From Thereva unica (Eukaryota; Arthropoda; Insecta; Diptera; Therevidae): a DNA stretch of 64,000 nucleotides. The position numbers and the translations under genes were made by a program. Shown here piece after piece: positions 33,119-43,940 of this stretch. Numbering within the stretch: the stretch's first letter is position 1; each line of letters opens with the position of its first letter. The notes beneath the pieces were generated by a model. The model saw only the letters and a program-made list of their open reading frames with translations. It did not search any database and was not told the DNA's origin. Location: the NCBI GenBank assembly GCA_949987705.1, contig OX465281.1, positions 137,192,876 to 137,256,875 on the forward strand. Direction: 5' to 3'.

Positions 33119-35947
33119 ATGTCATCTAGCTTTAGCTGCGGGGACCGAGTAAGAACGTTAATAAAAATTTTTAGTTCGAAATATAAAGGTTTCAATACTT
33201 GTTTAGTAAACGCGCGGAGTATTCGCCCGAAAATTGGAGAGCTGAACGAAATATTCATTAACTCTTCGGTGCATGCTTTATTCATCTGCGAAAGTTGGCT
33301 TAATTGTTTTATTCCTTCCTCTACCGTATCCATTGATGGTTACAAGTTATTCCGCAATGATCGGCAAGGACGCGTCGGCGGGGGAGTGGCCATTTACTTA
33401 CGCGATAATTTAAATTCTAAAATTGTCGGATTCTCCAAACAACCTGGAATTGAATTTCTTTGCGTCGAGGTTTCTAATGATGTCGACAAACTCCTCCTTG
33501 TCTGTGTGTATTCTCCCCCGGGCATTTTTAATCCCACTAACGCTAGAGAGCTCATCGAAAGCATAGAGCACCTATCCGGTATCTACAAAAACATTCTGGT
33601 TGGAGGCGACTTCAACGTTAATTTAATAAAACAGACTGTCCTCCAAAGTACATTTAGGCACACTATGAATTCCCTCGGTTTATCTGCTATTAATGAACTT
33701 CCTACATATTTTAATTGTAGGACTCCCTCTCTGCTTGACTTATTTTTTACTAACGATATCACATCTATTATATTCCAAAACCAAATCTCTCCGCCAAGTT
33801 ATTTGGACCATGATATTCTATTCGTGTCCCACAGCTTTATTGTAGACCCTCCGCCTTTGAAAAGGATTACTTTTCGCGATTTCTCCAATATCGACCGGGA
33901 ACGTCTTTCTCAGAGATGTCTTTGTCTACCTTGGGTCAACGTCTTCACAGTGACCGACGTTGATGACAAAATTACAGAGTTTAATAGGTTATTCCTTGAT
34001 TTGTACGATGAGTTTGTGCCTCTGAGGAGTAAAACTCTATCAGCTAAGTCTAAACCTTGGTTTACTGCAGAAATTAAGTCGCTCATAATAGAAAGGGAGT
34101 TTGCCTACCAGTGGTTCTTAAAAGTAAAAAGTGCAGTGGCAAAAAAATCTTTTAAACGCCTTCGGAATCTGGTCGTTGCAAAAATTAAGCAAGCGAAGCG
34201 TAATTTTTACGCCCGAAAACTTGATCCGTCTCTTTCACTCAAAACTGTATGGAACAACTTGAGAAATTTGGGTGTCCACACTAAGAATGACGCCGCTGAC
34301 TACACCCTTAGTCCTGAAAGCCTTAACCAATATTTTTTGGCTAACCAAACGACTGAGCAGGCCAACACCTCCAATACCTCCATTATAGCATCACCTGACA
34401 GCTTCTGTTTCCGATGCGTTGATTCCCTCGAAGTTTTGTCTGCCCTAAATTCAATTAAATCTATAGCCACTGGTAGTGATAATATTTCACCTAGGTTTCT
34501 GAAAATTCTATTACCATGTTTGTTGCCTATTATAACCCACATATTCAATACTTGCCTCACTGTATCAAAATTTCCCACTTCTTGGAAGCATGCCTTAGTT
34601 ACACCTACATATACCCAAGTGCTCTTCTCCCACTGCCCCTTCTGATTTCCGGCCTATTAGTATACTTCCATTTCTGGCCAAGGTTCTCGAAAAATTAATA
34701 GCGATTCAAATCCTTAACTTCTGTGAAAGACTTCAATTTATAAATGTATGGCAATCTGGTTTCCGAAAACATCATAGCTGCGAAACTGCACTCCTTAAAG
34801 TTACAAATGATATCCGCAGATCTCTTGACGAGCATCAAGTTTGTTGTTTATTGTTGCTGGACTTTTCTAAAGCTTTTGACAGTGTCAACCACTCCCTGCT
34901 TCTGGAGAAACTTTCCTCTCAAGTCCGCTGTTCCCCGACTGCTCTTAAACTTTTGCATAGCTTTTTATCCAACCGCTCTCAAATAGTTAAACTCGGTGAG
35001 TCTAGGTCCACTATTGGTATGATTACCAATGGCGTTCCCCAGGGCTCTATTCTTGGGCCACTTTTATTCAGCGTTTTTATTAACGATCTTCCCTTAGCAA
35101 TAAAACACTGTAAGGTTCATATGTATGCAGATGATGTCCAGCTATATATTTCAGCGCCAAAAAATCAAGTCCACACTTGTATGGAGAAGATTGCAGCCGA
35201 CTTGCGCCGTGTCTACTGCTGGTCATCATTGAACTTACTACAATTAAACCCATTGAAATCACATTATATTCTGTTCTCTCATTCTCTTATCTCTTACCCT
35301 AACCTTCCAGTAATCTCCTTAAATGGAGTTCCTCTAGACCGCGTCGATAAAGTAAGAAATCTAGGAGTCATTCTTAATAGCAATATGACCTGTTGCGATC
35401 ACATCAATTCTATTGTTGGCAAGACATATGGGCTCCTGGCAAAACTTAGATACCACTGTGGTTTGCTTAAAAGGACCGTTCGATTGAATTTGCTTAAAGC
35501 CTTACTTTTACTCTTCTAATGCACGGCCTCTCAATTTTCCCCTCTCTCGATTTTTCTTGCGCTCGGAAGCTTGAAGTGGCCTTTAATGATTGCGTCCGTT
35601 TTGTGTATAAGCTGCGACGTTTTGACCATATTTCACCCTATTTAAATTCCGTTTTGGGCTGCTCCTTGAGTAACTATCGTGAGTATAGGCTTCTGCGCTT
35701 ATTACATGATATATTACACCAACGCAAGCCTACTTACCTTAATGAGTTCGTACAGCTCTCACAATCGCTTAGAAATAATAATTTGATAATCCCGCGTTTC
35801 CGTACTTTAATTGGACAACGTTCTTTCTTTGTCTTCGCAGCTATGTTATGGAACTCTCTACCAGTCCATATACAATGTATCGATTCAATGGGGGTTTTCA
35901 AGAAACGTCTTTGCGAGTTAATATCTTCTCGAAGCATGAATACATAA
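33119..35947 (+). pseudogene. ORF2 (endonuclease, reverse transcriptase) of the CR1/Jockey-group LINE, three frames
   Basis: Frame one (33119-34645) holds the endonuclease: LVNARSI, ICESWL, VGGDFNVN, LLDLFFTN and LDHDI, then the pre-RT segment up to GSDNISPRFLK. An extra four bases near 34606-34612 shift the frame. The RT continues without its own start (DFRPISILPFLAKVLEKL) into 34851-35519 with LLDFSKAFDSV, GVPQGSILGPLLF and MYADDVQLY. The YADD box lies at 35124-35135, so the active site is intact. A second small shift near 35515 leads into the C-terminal part to 35947. Two indels in about 940 codons indicate a recently dead copy. Confidence 0.85.
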
Positions 35948-36189
35948 TTAAGTATTATATAATTTTAATTTTATTTTTGTAATACATAATATGTTTTTTT
36001 TTTCTCTCTCTTTATTTCTCCTATTATTTTTTTTCTCTTTTTAATTTCTAGTTTTTAATTTTTTTTTTTAATTTGTTCATTTTTTATATTTTATTAATTT
36101 TTTTTAAATGTTTCCATGTTTATAATTTTTCTTCCTTATGTTTAGTTAATGTACTTCAATAAGATTATAATCTTTGTACATAATTGGAA

Positions 36190-36211
36190 ATAAATAATAA
36201 TAATAATAATA
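36190..36211 (+). repeat. (AAT)n tail of the LINE
   Basis: Seven AAT units follow TTGGAAATA at the 3' end of the element. A short tandem tail in place of poly(A) is usual in several non-LTR clades and marks the reverse-transcription start. Confidence 0.75.
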
Positions 36212-37067
36212 ATTCTAGATGCACTAATTGAATTCGCTGTAAAGTTTGTTTAATATTCTAGCAAACTTTTCACTTTATTCCTAGTTATTTTAAATTAATT
36301 TCCATATTTTTCTAATGTACTATTTTTCGAATCCTAATCACTTCAGTTTGTTCGGCTGATAATTCTATGAAATATAGTCTTCCAGTTACTTTCTTTTTCC
36401 CTTTGTCTAAGAGATATTCGAAGATACTCATCCACATTCCTATGAGAGTATTTTTTTGTAATTAATTTGTAAATATTAGTGAAAATGTTTACCTCTTTAT
36501 GCTTCTTAAAAGTAAACTCACAATATTTAATGTTATTTGATTTACACTAAACCCACTGAACTGATTTAATACTTGAGACTCTTTAAAGAAATTGATACAA
36601 ACTCACGCAGCACATTATACATAAATGTCCGTTTTTCTAGTAAACTTTAACAATAATCTAGTAAATTTTCACAAATCTAGTAAAGAGTCTAGCGGAATCC
36701 GCTCAATATTTAAAACATTTAAAACTTCTGTAGTGTCTAGATTTCAAAGTATTAACCATAAAACCACTAAGAATCTAGTAAACATATTCACTAGAATATG
36801 TCTAGCAGAATTTTACTAGAAAAAATACTTACAGTGTAGGGACAACAGGATCCGAGACCATCTCCGATAGTTTGCCTTCCACCTCCACCCAAGTTTCGGG
36901 ACTGATACGTGATATACCTCGCTAAGCAGCCTCTCTGAGCCCGGATGTGATCCACCTAAAACCTTGAAAATGACTATTAGATCGAACGTAGCCACTGTGT
37001 TTTACTGCATTCTTAATATTATTCACTTTAGAGAATCATCAACCATCATATAAAATCTCGATATGGA

Positions 37068-37530
37068 TCATTCCATGTCAAACCGAACGCTTAATAATAA
37101 TTGATGATTCCAATTTTTATGAAATTTGGCAGGCATATTCTACACATCAATTACAGAAAAGCGTGTCTCGCGAAAAAAAATTGGGATTTTTTTTTTGTTC
37201 AGAAGATATAGACGGTTGTAAGTTGCAAGATATTTCAAAAAACGACGCTCGGCCGACCTTTCAAATTACTGTATCGTCGAAACCATTAGTTGTACAAAAA
37301 AAATGACACAGGTCGATTTTGAAGATATCGAGTCACTCTATGTAGTGGTATAAATAAAATTTGAGTTTGGTGTTAATAAATTATTATTAATTTGTTTATA
37401 AAGTTTCATTACCACTTTTCGCCTTCAACTCACCAACTTAAAATTTTGGAAAAAATATCATCGTGTTCCCCTTTCAATTCTAAGGAAACAGTGAAAATTT
37501 GAAAATGGAACTCAAACGGGGTCACACTTA
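37068..37530 (+). repeat. Dispersed repeat (ATTCCATGTCAAACCG ... GGGTCACACTTA), copy 1
   Basis: The left end carries ATTCCATGTCAAACCG and the right end GGGTCACACTTA. Inverted counterparts lie at 50763-50795 and 50146-50290 and share the 150-bp right part almost exactly (for example ACTTTTCGCC, CAACTTAAAATTTTGG). Non-coding; the frame on the minus strand is incidental. Confidence 0.6.
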
Positions 37531-38336
37531 AAAAATTCTTTAAAAGAATGCGACCGCGCGGCACTACGGCGTAACATGTCGCGTACACGCAGAGAACGTT
37601 TACAGGGACTATTAGGTGCAACCAGTGCTCGAAGTGAGGCGGGATAAGGTGGGATGACATCCCGGTACTTCTATAGAATTGTAAACTCATCCCGCCACTT
37701 CATAGAGAGACAAAATGCGTTCCGGAACATATTTTTTAAAATTTGAAGTAACTTTTTTCAGAAAATTTTTAATTCGAGAAATAGAAACGTATGAATATAA
37801 AAAATTTTCAAATGAAATTTTCATTACTAACTAGGCTGTGTACTTATTTTGTAACAATTTTCGCAGCTTTCCGTAAATTTCAAATTTTAGTCGATCTAGC
37901 TTTGAATACAAGTTTAATAACGCTTTAGTTAACTTCCAAGTTTTGTTTAAAAATTATTTATTTAAAAAAAATGGATAAATTTATGATAAAAAAAAGAAAA
38001 AATCTTGTTGAAGAACAACAGGAGATAAAAGGGCGCGGGAAGAAGAGCCTTGTAATGATGTATCTAGTACATCAAGCCACAACAGAATATTACAGGAGCC
38101 TGTATTTTTTAACCATCCCACCACTTTAAACCCGCCACTTCGACCACTGGGTGCAACGGAAAATGAATAATACATAAAATAATGAATTAAGTAATTTTTG
38201 CACACATTTCAATAGTCGACGTAGTAGCTGACGATGTGATTTTTACTTAAATTTTTCCATTTTGTTGTGGAAAAAATGAATGGTACATTAACGTGCCACG
38301 AATCATCTTCGCTTTGTCAAAACGGGTTTGAAGTGC
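37531..38336. other. No gene recognised
   Basis: AT-rich sequence with the words CATCCCGCCACTTC(A/G)A and AACCCGCCACTTCGACCACTGG separated by about 420 bp, perhaps parts of a decayed repeat. No domain-bearing frame. Confidence 0.35.
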
Positions 38337-38340
38337 TTAA

Positions 38341-38779
38341 GGGGGGAGCCTGCTTTAGAGGCTTCAAAAAATCTATTTTTTTGGAGAATTTTTAGGGAAG
38401 GAATTAAATATTTAATTGAAACGAAACTTTCAGGTATTATTGTTATATATTTCAACATTTTTCTCAAATTTTTTCATTACCATATATGTCATAATATGCC
38501 GGGTACAAGCATTTCGCCGAGGCGCCTCGAGCGTGCATGTGTCGTGTGGCGGGAAAGATAGGAACAACATTTAACGTCCTATCGAAACGAGATAAAATTG
38601 ATTGTATTCAGGATTAAATTCTCTTCTACTTGAACCTAAAAAATCTAAAAAAAAGTGAGAAATTCAACAATTTTTCGCAACTTAAAAATTTTTTTTTTTT
38701 TGGAAAAAAAAATTTCACCTTAGATTGTTTAAAAAGTGGATTAATTATAACTTTTTTTAAGGTTTAGCAGGCTCCCCCC
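38341..38779. mobile_element. TTAA-flanked MITE with GGGGGGAGCCTGC ends
   Basis: GGGGGGAGCCTGCT at 38341-38354 is inverted at 38766-38779, and TTAA is duplicated exactly at 38337-38340 and 38780-38783. The TTAA target is the piggyBac signature, though Kolobok also uses it. The ends differ from the CACTAGA MITE at 13558. The interior has an (A)8-10 tract near 38705 and no gene. Confidence 0.75.
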
Positions 38780-39183
38780 TTAAGCGTCCGTTCTATAGCC
38801 CTGAAGATGAAAGAATTCGGTATTAATATCTATTTTTAATATTTTTGTTAACCCACATGAAAAATTTGGCCGGGGTATTTATAGGGTCATTTATATTCTG
38901 CAAACTGACTTTTGCAGCTAATCTTTTAATTGTACCTCCTAACCCATCGCAAGGTTCTTTTCCATGAGACATGGCGAAAAAGTGCCATTCTGCACTTACA
39001 TCAAAATCAACTTTGTGATAACAAAGATTTATGAAATTTTTTTTGTTCTTGTATTGACCACTCGCTCCGTCAGAAAAGTAAAATATTTTTCGCAAAGAAC
39101 CCAATGTTTTGTTTAAAAAAGTAATTAAACCACGCTGAAATAAGTGGACGGCTATTGTATCATCCCATGTAGGGTTTAACAAT

Positions 39184-39335
39184 TGGCCCAGTATTGGACC
39201 ATTACTGGGTGCCAGTTAGCCGGTAATGGCGCAATAACACCCCCCATGACTGGGCCGTTACAGCAAAACTGCTGGATGATAACCTCGGCCCAATACTGGT
39301 CACTTGTAATGGCTCACGATACTGGGCCAGCAAAG
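39184..39335. repeat. Subterminal repeats of the CACTA-like element
   Basis: The words TTGGCCCAGTATTGGACCA, ACTGGGTGCC, GACTGGGCCGTTAC, GGCCCAATACTGG and ATACTGGGCCA alternate in orientation over 150 bp. At the other end, TTGGCCAAGGTATGG, CGGCCAAGACTCGG and TTGGGCCACGC (complement of 45800-45885) are related. Such arrays bind the transposase in characterised CACTA elements. Confidence 0.6.
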
Positions 39336-39545
39336 ACCGCCAAGAATAAAAAAAAATTAGTTTTTTGAAATTAATAATTAGTTGATTCGTAAAAAAATAA
39401 TTATACAAATATTTTATATGAAATATGCATAATATATTGTAATCATAGTTAAATACATTAAGAAAATATGAATATCCAAAGATTTTAAGGAAAATGGTAA
39501 AATATAATATTATATATAATGTAAAGTATGCTATAGTGCAACGTT

Positions 39546-41186
39546 TTAACGTTGTTTACGGCCTTCTCCACGATCAGGTGCCCCTGAAAGCCAGCGACCA
39601 ACTTTGCCAGCTAAAGATTTTGGTATGCCAAATTTTTCACTAATTGCATCTGCAAGAAGTAATATCTAATTAGCTACAAATATTAATTAAGGTTTTTTTA
39701 AATAAGAATGATACCAACCACTTAAACAACCGAATGTTTTGGTTTGACTAAAATTTTTCTTGCTTTTTCCCTTCACTGATCGGCCAACACTAGAATATTC
39801 TAATTGTACAGGCTTAGCAATGGTAGCTTCCAGTGTTTTCCCGATAGAATCTTCTAGTGTAGATTCTCCAGCCATCAGGACTCGATAAAAATTAACCTTG
39901 AAGAATATATAAATACATAAATATATTTTAATATTCTTGTTTCAGTACAAATTAATAAATATTTAAAGACCTTTTTTTTATTAATTAAAAAAATATTCAC
40001 CAGTGCTTCTCGATTTTCAGACTCCTCCAAAAGTTCATCGAATTCAAGGTATTCTTCAATAGTTTTGATCGGCAAACGGCCATTAACCCCTTGTTTTCTT
40101 ATTTCGGAAAAATTTTGTCTATTTATGACTCCCTGATTAGTTACCATTATGGTTTTTAACATTTCGAATTTTTTATCAATATCATAGAGTATGCTTCGTG
40201 TAGCAGATGTAATTTGTTTGGAGAGATCATTTTTAATTGTCTCGATCTTCTGATCTATGTATTGTTTCGAAAAGTTTAGTTCTGAATTTTCTAATTGTTC
40301 TGGAATTTTTGGTACTGCTTTTGTTGGATTATTGGAAGTGTGAGTTTTTTAAGGATGCATTGGATGCGTTTTTTTAATTCCTTTTGTATTTCCGCTCTTG
40401 ACATAATGGTTATAGATTCTTCAGAATGATTGTTATCCACATCTGTACAATTTATGTCCTTTGATTTGTAGGCCCTTTTCAACCTCCTTTTACCTTGTTT
40501 CAAGTCACCTAAGATACAAGAATTTAAAAAAAAAAAATAATAAAATAATATAGGTATAAATAAACATTAAAATAAATAATAACAAATATTTATTTTACAC
40601 GTTAGTCTCCTTACTGTATGAATTAAAATATCAATGAAAATTACTCAAAACATATTATTAACTAGTTTACATTAAAAATTGGCATAAAACAAAAAAAAAC
40701 TCCATTTAACTATTTTTAACAAGAAGAAATCTACTTTGTTTTTGAAATTTTTAAAGCTATTACTTGATTAAATAAAAAGAAAATTTTAATTTCAACTGAT
40801 GATTATAAAAAAAAGCATTTGCATTTATACGACAAAGGTTAATAATCATAAATAATTTAAATGTTAATTTTTTAGAAAATATGTTAAAATTACTTACGTG
40901 CGTATGATAAAATTTCTATAATGAAAGTTTCCCAATTTTTATTATGAGGCTTCAACTTTGATAAAAAATAATCCATTTTGGGATAGTCATCTGGTGGTGG
41001 ATAGTAACAAAATGCTTGTTTTTCTTCCTCAAAAACCCATGACGTTGGAATTATATCGATTTCATTTTTGCTTTGTACAAATTTAATAATTGCATATAGT
41101 TTTTCATTATTGTCAGAAATACTTTCCATTGATGTTTTTTCTTGAGGAGCATCCTCCATTGATCCGTATTTATCTAGAAAGCTCAT
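39546..41186 (-). CDS. Spliced DUF4806-type protein of the CACTA-like element
   Basis: Unknown role; DUF4806-type proteins are repetitive in arthropods and cnidarians, and here one travels inside a DNA transposon. Four minus-strand exons are visible: 41186-40898 (ATG; donor CAC/GTAAGT), 40508-40001 (acceptor TTAG/G; donor CTG/GTGAAT), 39896-39719 (acceptor CAAG/G; donor GTG/GTTGGT) and 39649-39546 (acceptor TTGCAG; stop TAA). The junctions preserve frame. Exon 1 encodes the typical opening (YAIIKFVQSKNEIDIIPTSW, KQAFCYYPPP). Exon 2 carries LPIKTIEEYLEFDELLEE, exon 3 GESTLEDSIGKTLEAT, and exon 4 DAISEKFGIPKSLAGKVGRW, which together form the DUF4806 core. One frame change in an A6 run near 40350 within exon 2 is either a mutation or a sequencing error. 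Confidence 0.75.
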
Positions 41187-41465
41187 CTGTAAACGTGCAA
41201 AACAATTTAACTTTAAAAATCTATTTTATTAACAAGATTACTGCACAGATAATAACATAAAGTAAGTGAACCAGTAAAAAACAAACCTAGACACCATAGT
41301 ATTATATTTTGTCACGTAAAAACTTTATTAATTTTTCACTGTCATAAAATGACAAATTCGTTAACCCTTCAGAATCCTCGTTCAAAAACTGGTATACATT
41401 ACCTTCGTAAAGAGAAAAAGTCTCATATCTAAATAACATGTGAATTCATAGAGCATACATATATA

Positions 41466-42017
41466 GGGTGTGTTTCTTTATTCATTCCATAGAAGGAATA
41501 GACAGAAAATGCGTTTCTTTATTCATTCCCAAGTTTCGAATTGACAGATGAAGCGTTTCTTTATTCATTCGGAATATTCGGAATGTATTCTTTTTAAACT
41601 ACCTCTTGAGGTGGAACACTTTTAGAATAAAGGGAATTAACCTTACTAATATAACATAATATAAATATACTACTGCCATAATTGTGTCATTTGGCAAGAA
41701 AGCGGCAGCCATGACCCTTGCCAATTATTTATTTGTTATCATTTTTAAAAGTATTTCTAATAATAATAATAATTTCAGATATGGATAATAATAATTTCAA
41801 ATGGACCCCAGGAGACATCAAATGTCTAATCTTATTATATTTTACATATAGGTCCCACAATATTTTTAAAATACACAACTCTTGAATAAATCACAATTTT
41901 TCTTCAGTTTGTATACTGTCATTCCCGGTGCGTTTCTTTATTCATTCTATTCCGAATATTCCATCAAGTATTCTTTTTATTCTATTCCTTCTATGGAATG
42001 AGTAAAGAAACACACCC
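41466..42017. mobile_element. PIF/Harbinger-like MITE with GGGTGTGTTTC ends and a SANT/MADF-like mini-ORF
   Basis: GGGTGTGTTTCTTTATTCAT and its near complement mark the ends; ATA flanks both (41463-41465, 42018-42020). GCGTTTCTTTATTCATTC recurs four times inside. A short frame at 41781-41885 begins MDNNNFKWTPGDIKCLILLY, resembling the start of the Myb/SANT-like DNA-binding protein carried by PIF/Harbinger elements. A pyrimidine tract plus AG just precedes the ATG. So this is a deletion derivative of a Harbinger-type element; the superfamily is inferred. Confidence 0.6.
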
Positions 42018-42366
42018 ATAGTTACTGCTGTACGAAGACCAACGGATTCGTCCGAGCTCAACCCGAACGCGAGCCAAACGCTGGTTTCTGTACTGCTTAC
42101 TTTACTCTGGCGGTGAGAAAAAGTCTCACAGGGTTTCAAATATCTTTTTTTTTTAAATAATTCTCAACTCAAGAAAAAGTAGTGATCGGTACATTATAGG
42201 AAATCGAATCTGAAGAAGATACAAACATTTTGAAGGGGTCATTGCATTTGAAATAATTAAGTAATTAAAGATAGAAAAGAGGTGTGAGACTTTTTCTCAA
42301 AGCGAGAGCTCTGAAAGGTTGACGAAATTGATTCACTGATAAAATTTAATAAAATCATATTATGTA

Positions 42367-43264
42367 GGGGAGAGTGGGGTGAGCCGGGACACACTTTGTT
42401 CAAGGCCTTATAAAACCTAAATAAACAATTTTTCTCTCTTATTTTGACATCCTATCCTGCAGATGGTTTCAATACCTTTCATTATTTGTAACTTTTAATA
42501 TTATTACTTTATATTTTCAATAATTTCTAATCGTTTAAAAAAGAAAGTGTCAAATCAGCAGTTTCGAAAAATCGTGGGGTGAGCCGGGACACGATAGAAA
42601 GAGCAGGTGAAAGTGGCGTTTATGTTGTAACTAATAGTCTTATTTGCTTTTATGTCAAAAATATGTTATGATATTATTATAAACAATGCTTGAACATATT
42701 TTTTTTTTAATTTTTTATTATAAACAATATAAAATGTGCATTTTGGTTTAAACTATAAATAAACGTAAAAATCATTAATAAAAAATTGTTAACAATCATT
42801 TTTGTTAATAACTAATGAATTTAAGTCGATTTTGCAGCTAAAACGTAGGCCGAAACATTTCTCGGTCAACTCAGAAACCGTGTCCCGGCTCACCCCACGG
42901 TGCTGTTTTTTGAAACAAACGCGTGGTTATAACATTTTTTGAGGTTATCACAAATTCCATGTGAACTCTAAAAGATAACATACTAACGAATACTTTTTAT
43001 TACCTTACCTTTGTTGTAGTCTTAAAGACCATAAAATTAGGCTTCCTTAAACTCCGAGAAAATAAAACTTTGTGGAGTGTCGATTTTTATAAACAATCCT
43101 TACTAATAAAGTGATGCAGGTGCTGACCTTCAATTCTCATAAAATAATGTAGAGGGCCAATACAAACATAATTCACTAAAAATTACCAGCATAAAAACGT
43201 TAACAACAATTAAAAAAGCACTGTCCCGGTTCACCCAACCGTCCCGGCTCACCCCACTCTCCCC
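42367..43264. mobile_element. GGGGAGAGTGGGGTGAGCC MITE, TA-flanked, copy 1
   Basis: The ends are GGGGAGAGTGGGGTGAGCC and the complement at 43246-43264, flanked by TA (42365-42366, 43265-43266). The GTGGGGTGAGCCGGGACAC word recurs internally near 42574, and inverted near 42881. The second copy, 59506-60104, uses GTGGGGTAATACGGGAA instead. Non-coding. Confidence 0.75.
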
Positions 43265-43940
43265 TACATATTTATAATACTGATCAGTAAGATCTTAATT
43301 GTATATCTTTTATTTGTATTCGTGCAATAACCTCTATAATGAACCGAGCGTTAATTTTAATTGAAACCGTGTTTTATTTGCATTACATTAAAAAAAGCCT
43401 TATAATTTAATAAAGAACCAAGTGTTGAAAATAAAATAAATGACGTACTAAATATTAAGAGATTAACGCGGTATAATCAACTAATTTAATTTTTTATATT
43501 AAAGAAAATAACTTACTATTGCAAATTGATACTTGAACAGCAGCTGTAATAAACGTCAACACTACACTAAGAAAATCACTGAACTGTCTTTCAACACTTA
43601 TTATATTCAACTGTTTTTTAAAAACACAAGCGTTCGACGCTACGAATGAAATTCAACTGACTGAAAATGTTTTCTTAACTTTGGCACTCAATAAAAAAAA
43701 AACAAATAAACGCAATACTAAGAATTCTCTATTCCTTATTGTAATTCCATGAACTGTTGGCGGTTTGGTGAGCGCCATCGCAGTAGGCTGAAGACAATGT
43801 TTTTGAACACAAATATGCTACATAAATAAAAAAAAAAAAAAAACACAGAATGTTGATGGTTCTTTTAAATATAAAATCTATCAATTGTTAATGTAGTAAA
43901 GAAACCACATATTTATTACATAATAGAATACACTTGCACT

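Larger units (their letters stand above)
31680..36212 (+). mobile_element. CR1/Jockey-group LINE, nearly complete, lightly damaged
   Basis: 5' UTR (about 31680-31877), ORF1 with coiled coil, ORF2 with endonuclease and RT, T-rich 3' UTR, and a terminal (AAT)n tail at 36190-36211. The only defects I see are three small frame changes, so it is young. The boundaries are set by the ends of the CTAGTA-motif sequence and by the AAT tail. Confidence 0.8.
31571..36836. mobile_element. CTAG(T)A-motif element, CACTGT ends, TA-flanked, holding a LINE
   Basis: The left end is CACTGTGCATTTTTTTC and the right end, complemented, CACTGTAAGTATTTTTTC. TA occurs on both sides (31569-31570, 36837-36838). The arms consist of irregular repeats of CTAGTAAA/TCTAGCA words (31592, 31613, 31638, 31667 on the left; 36210, 36257, 36634-36815 on the right). 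A 4.5-kb LINE (about 31680-36212) splits it. TA flanks suggest Tc1/mariner-type mobilisation, but no transposase is present. Confidence 0.6.

Noticed and set aside
32857..33129. 90-codon F/L-rich membrane protein
   Set aside because: A T-rich inter-ORF spacer of the LINE; low-complexity translation.
39184..39335. Separate small MITE with TGGCCCAGTAT / ATACTGGGCCA ends
   Set aside because: It lies just inside the CACTA-like terminus, repeats words also present at the other end, and has no target duplication. Subterminal repeats explain it better.
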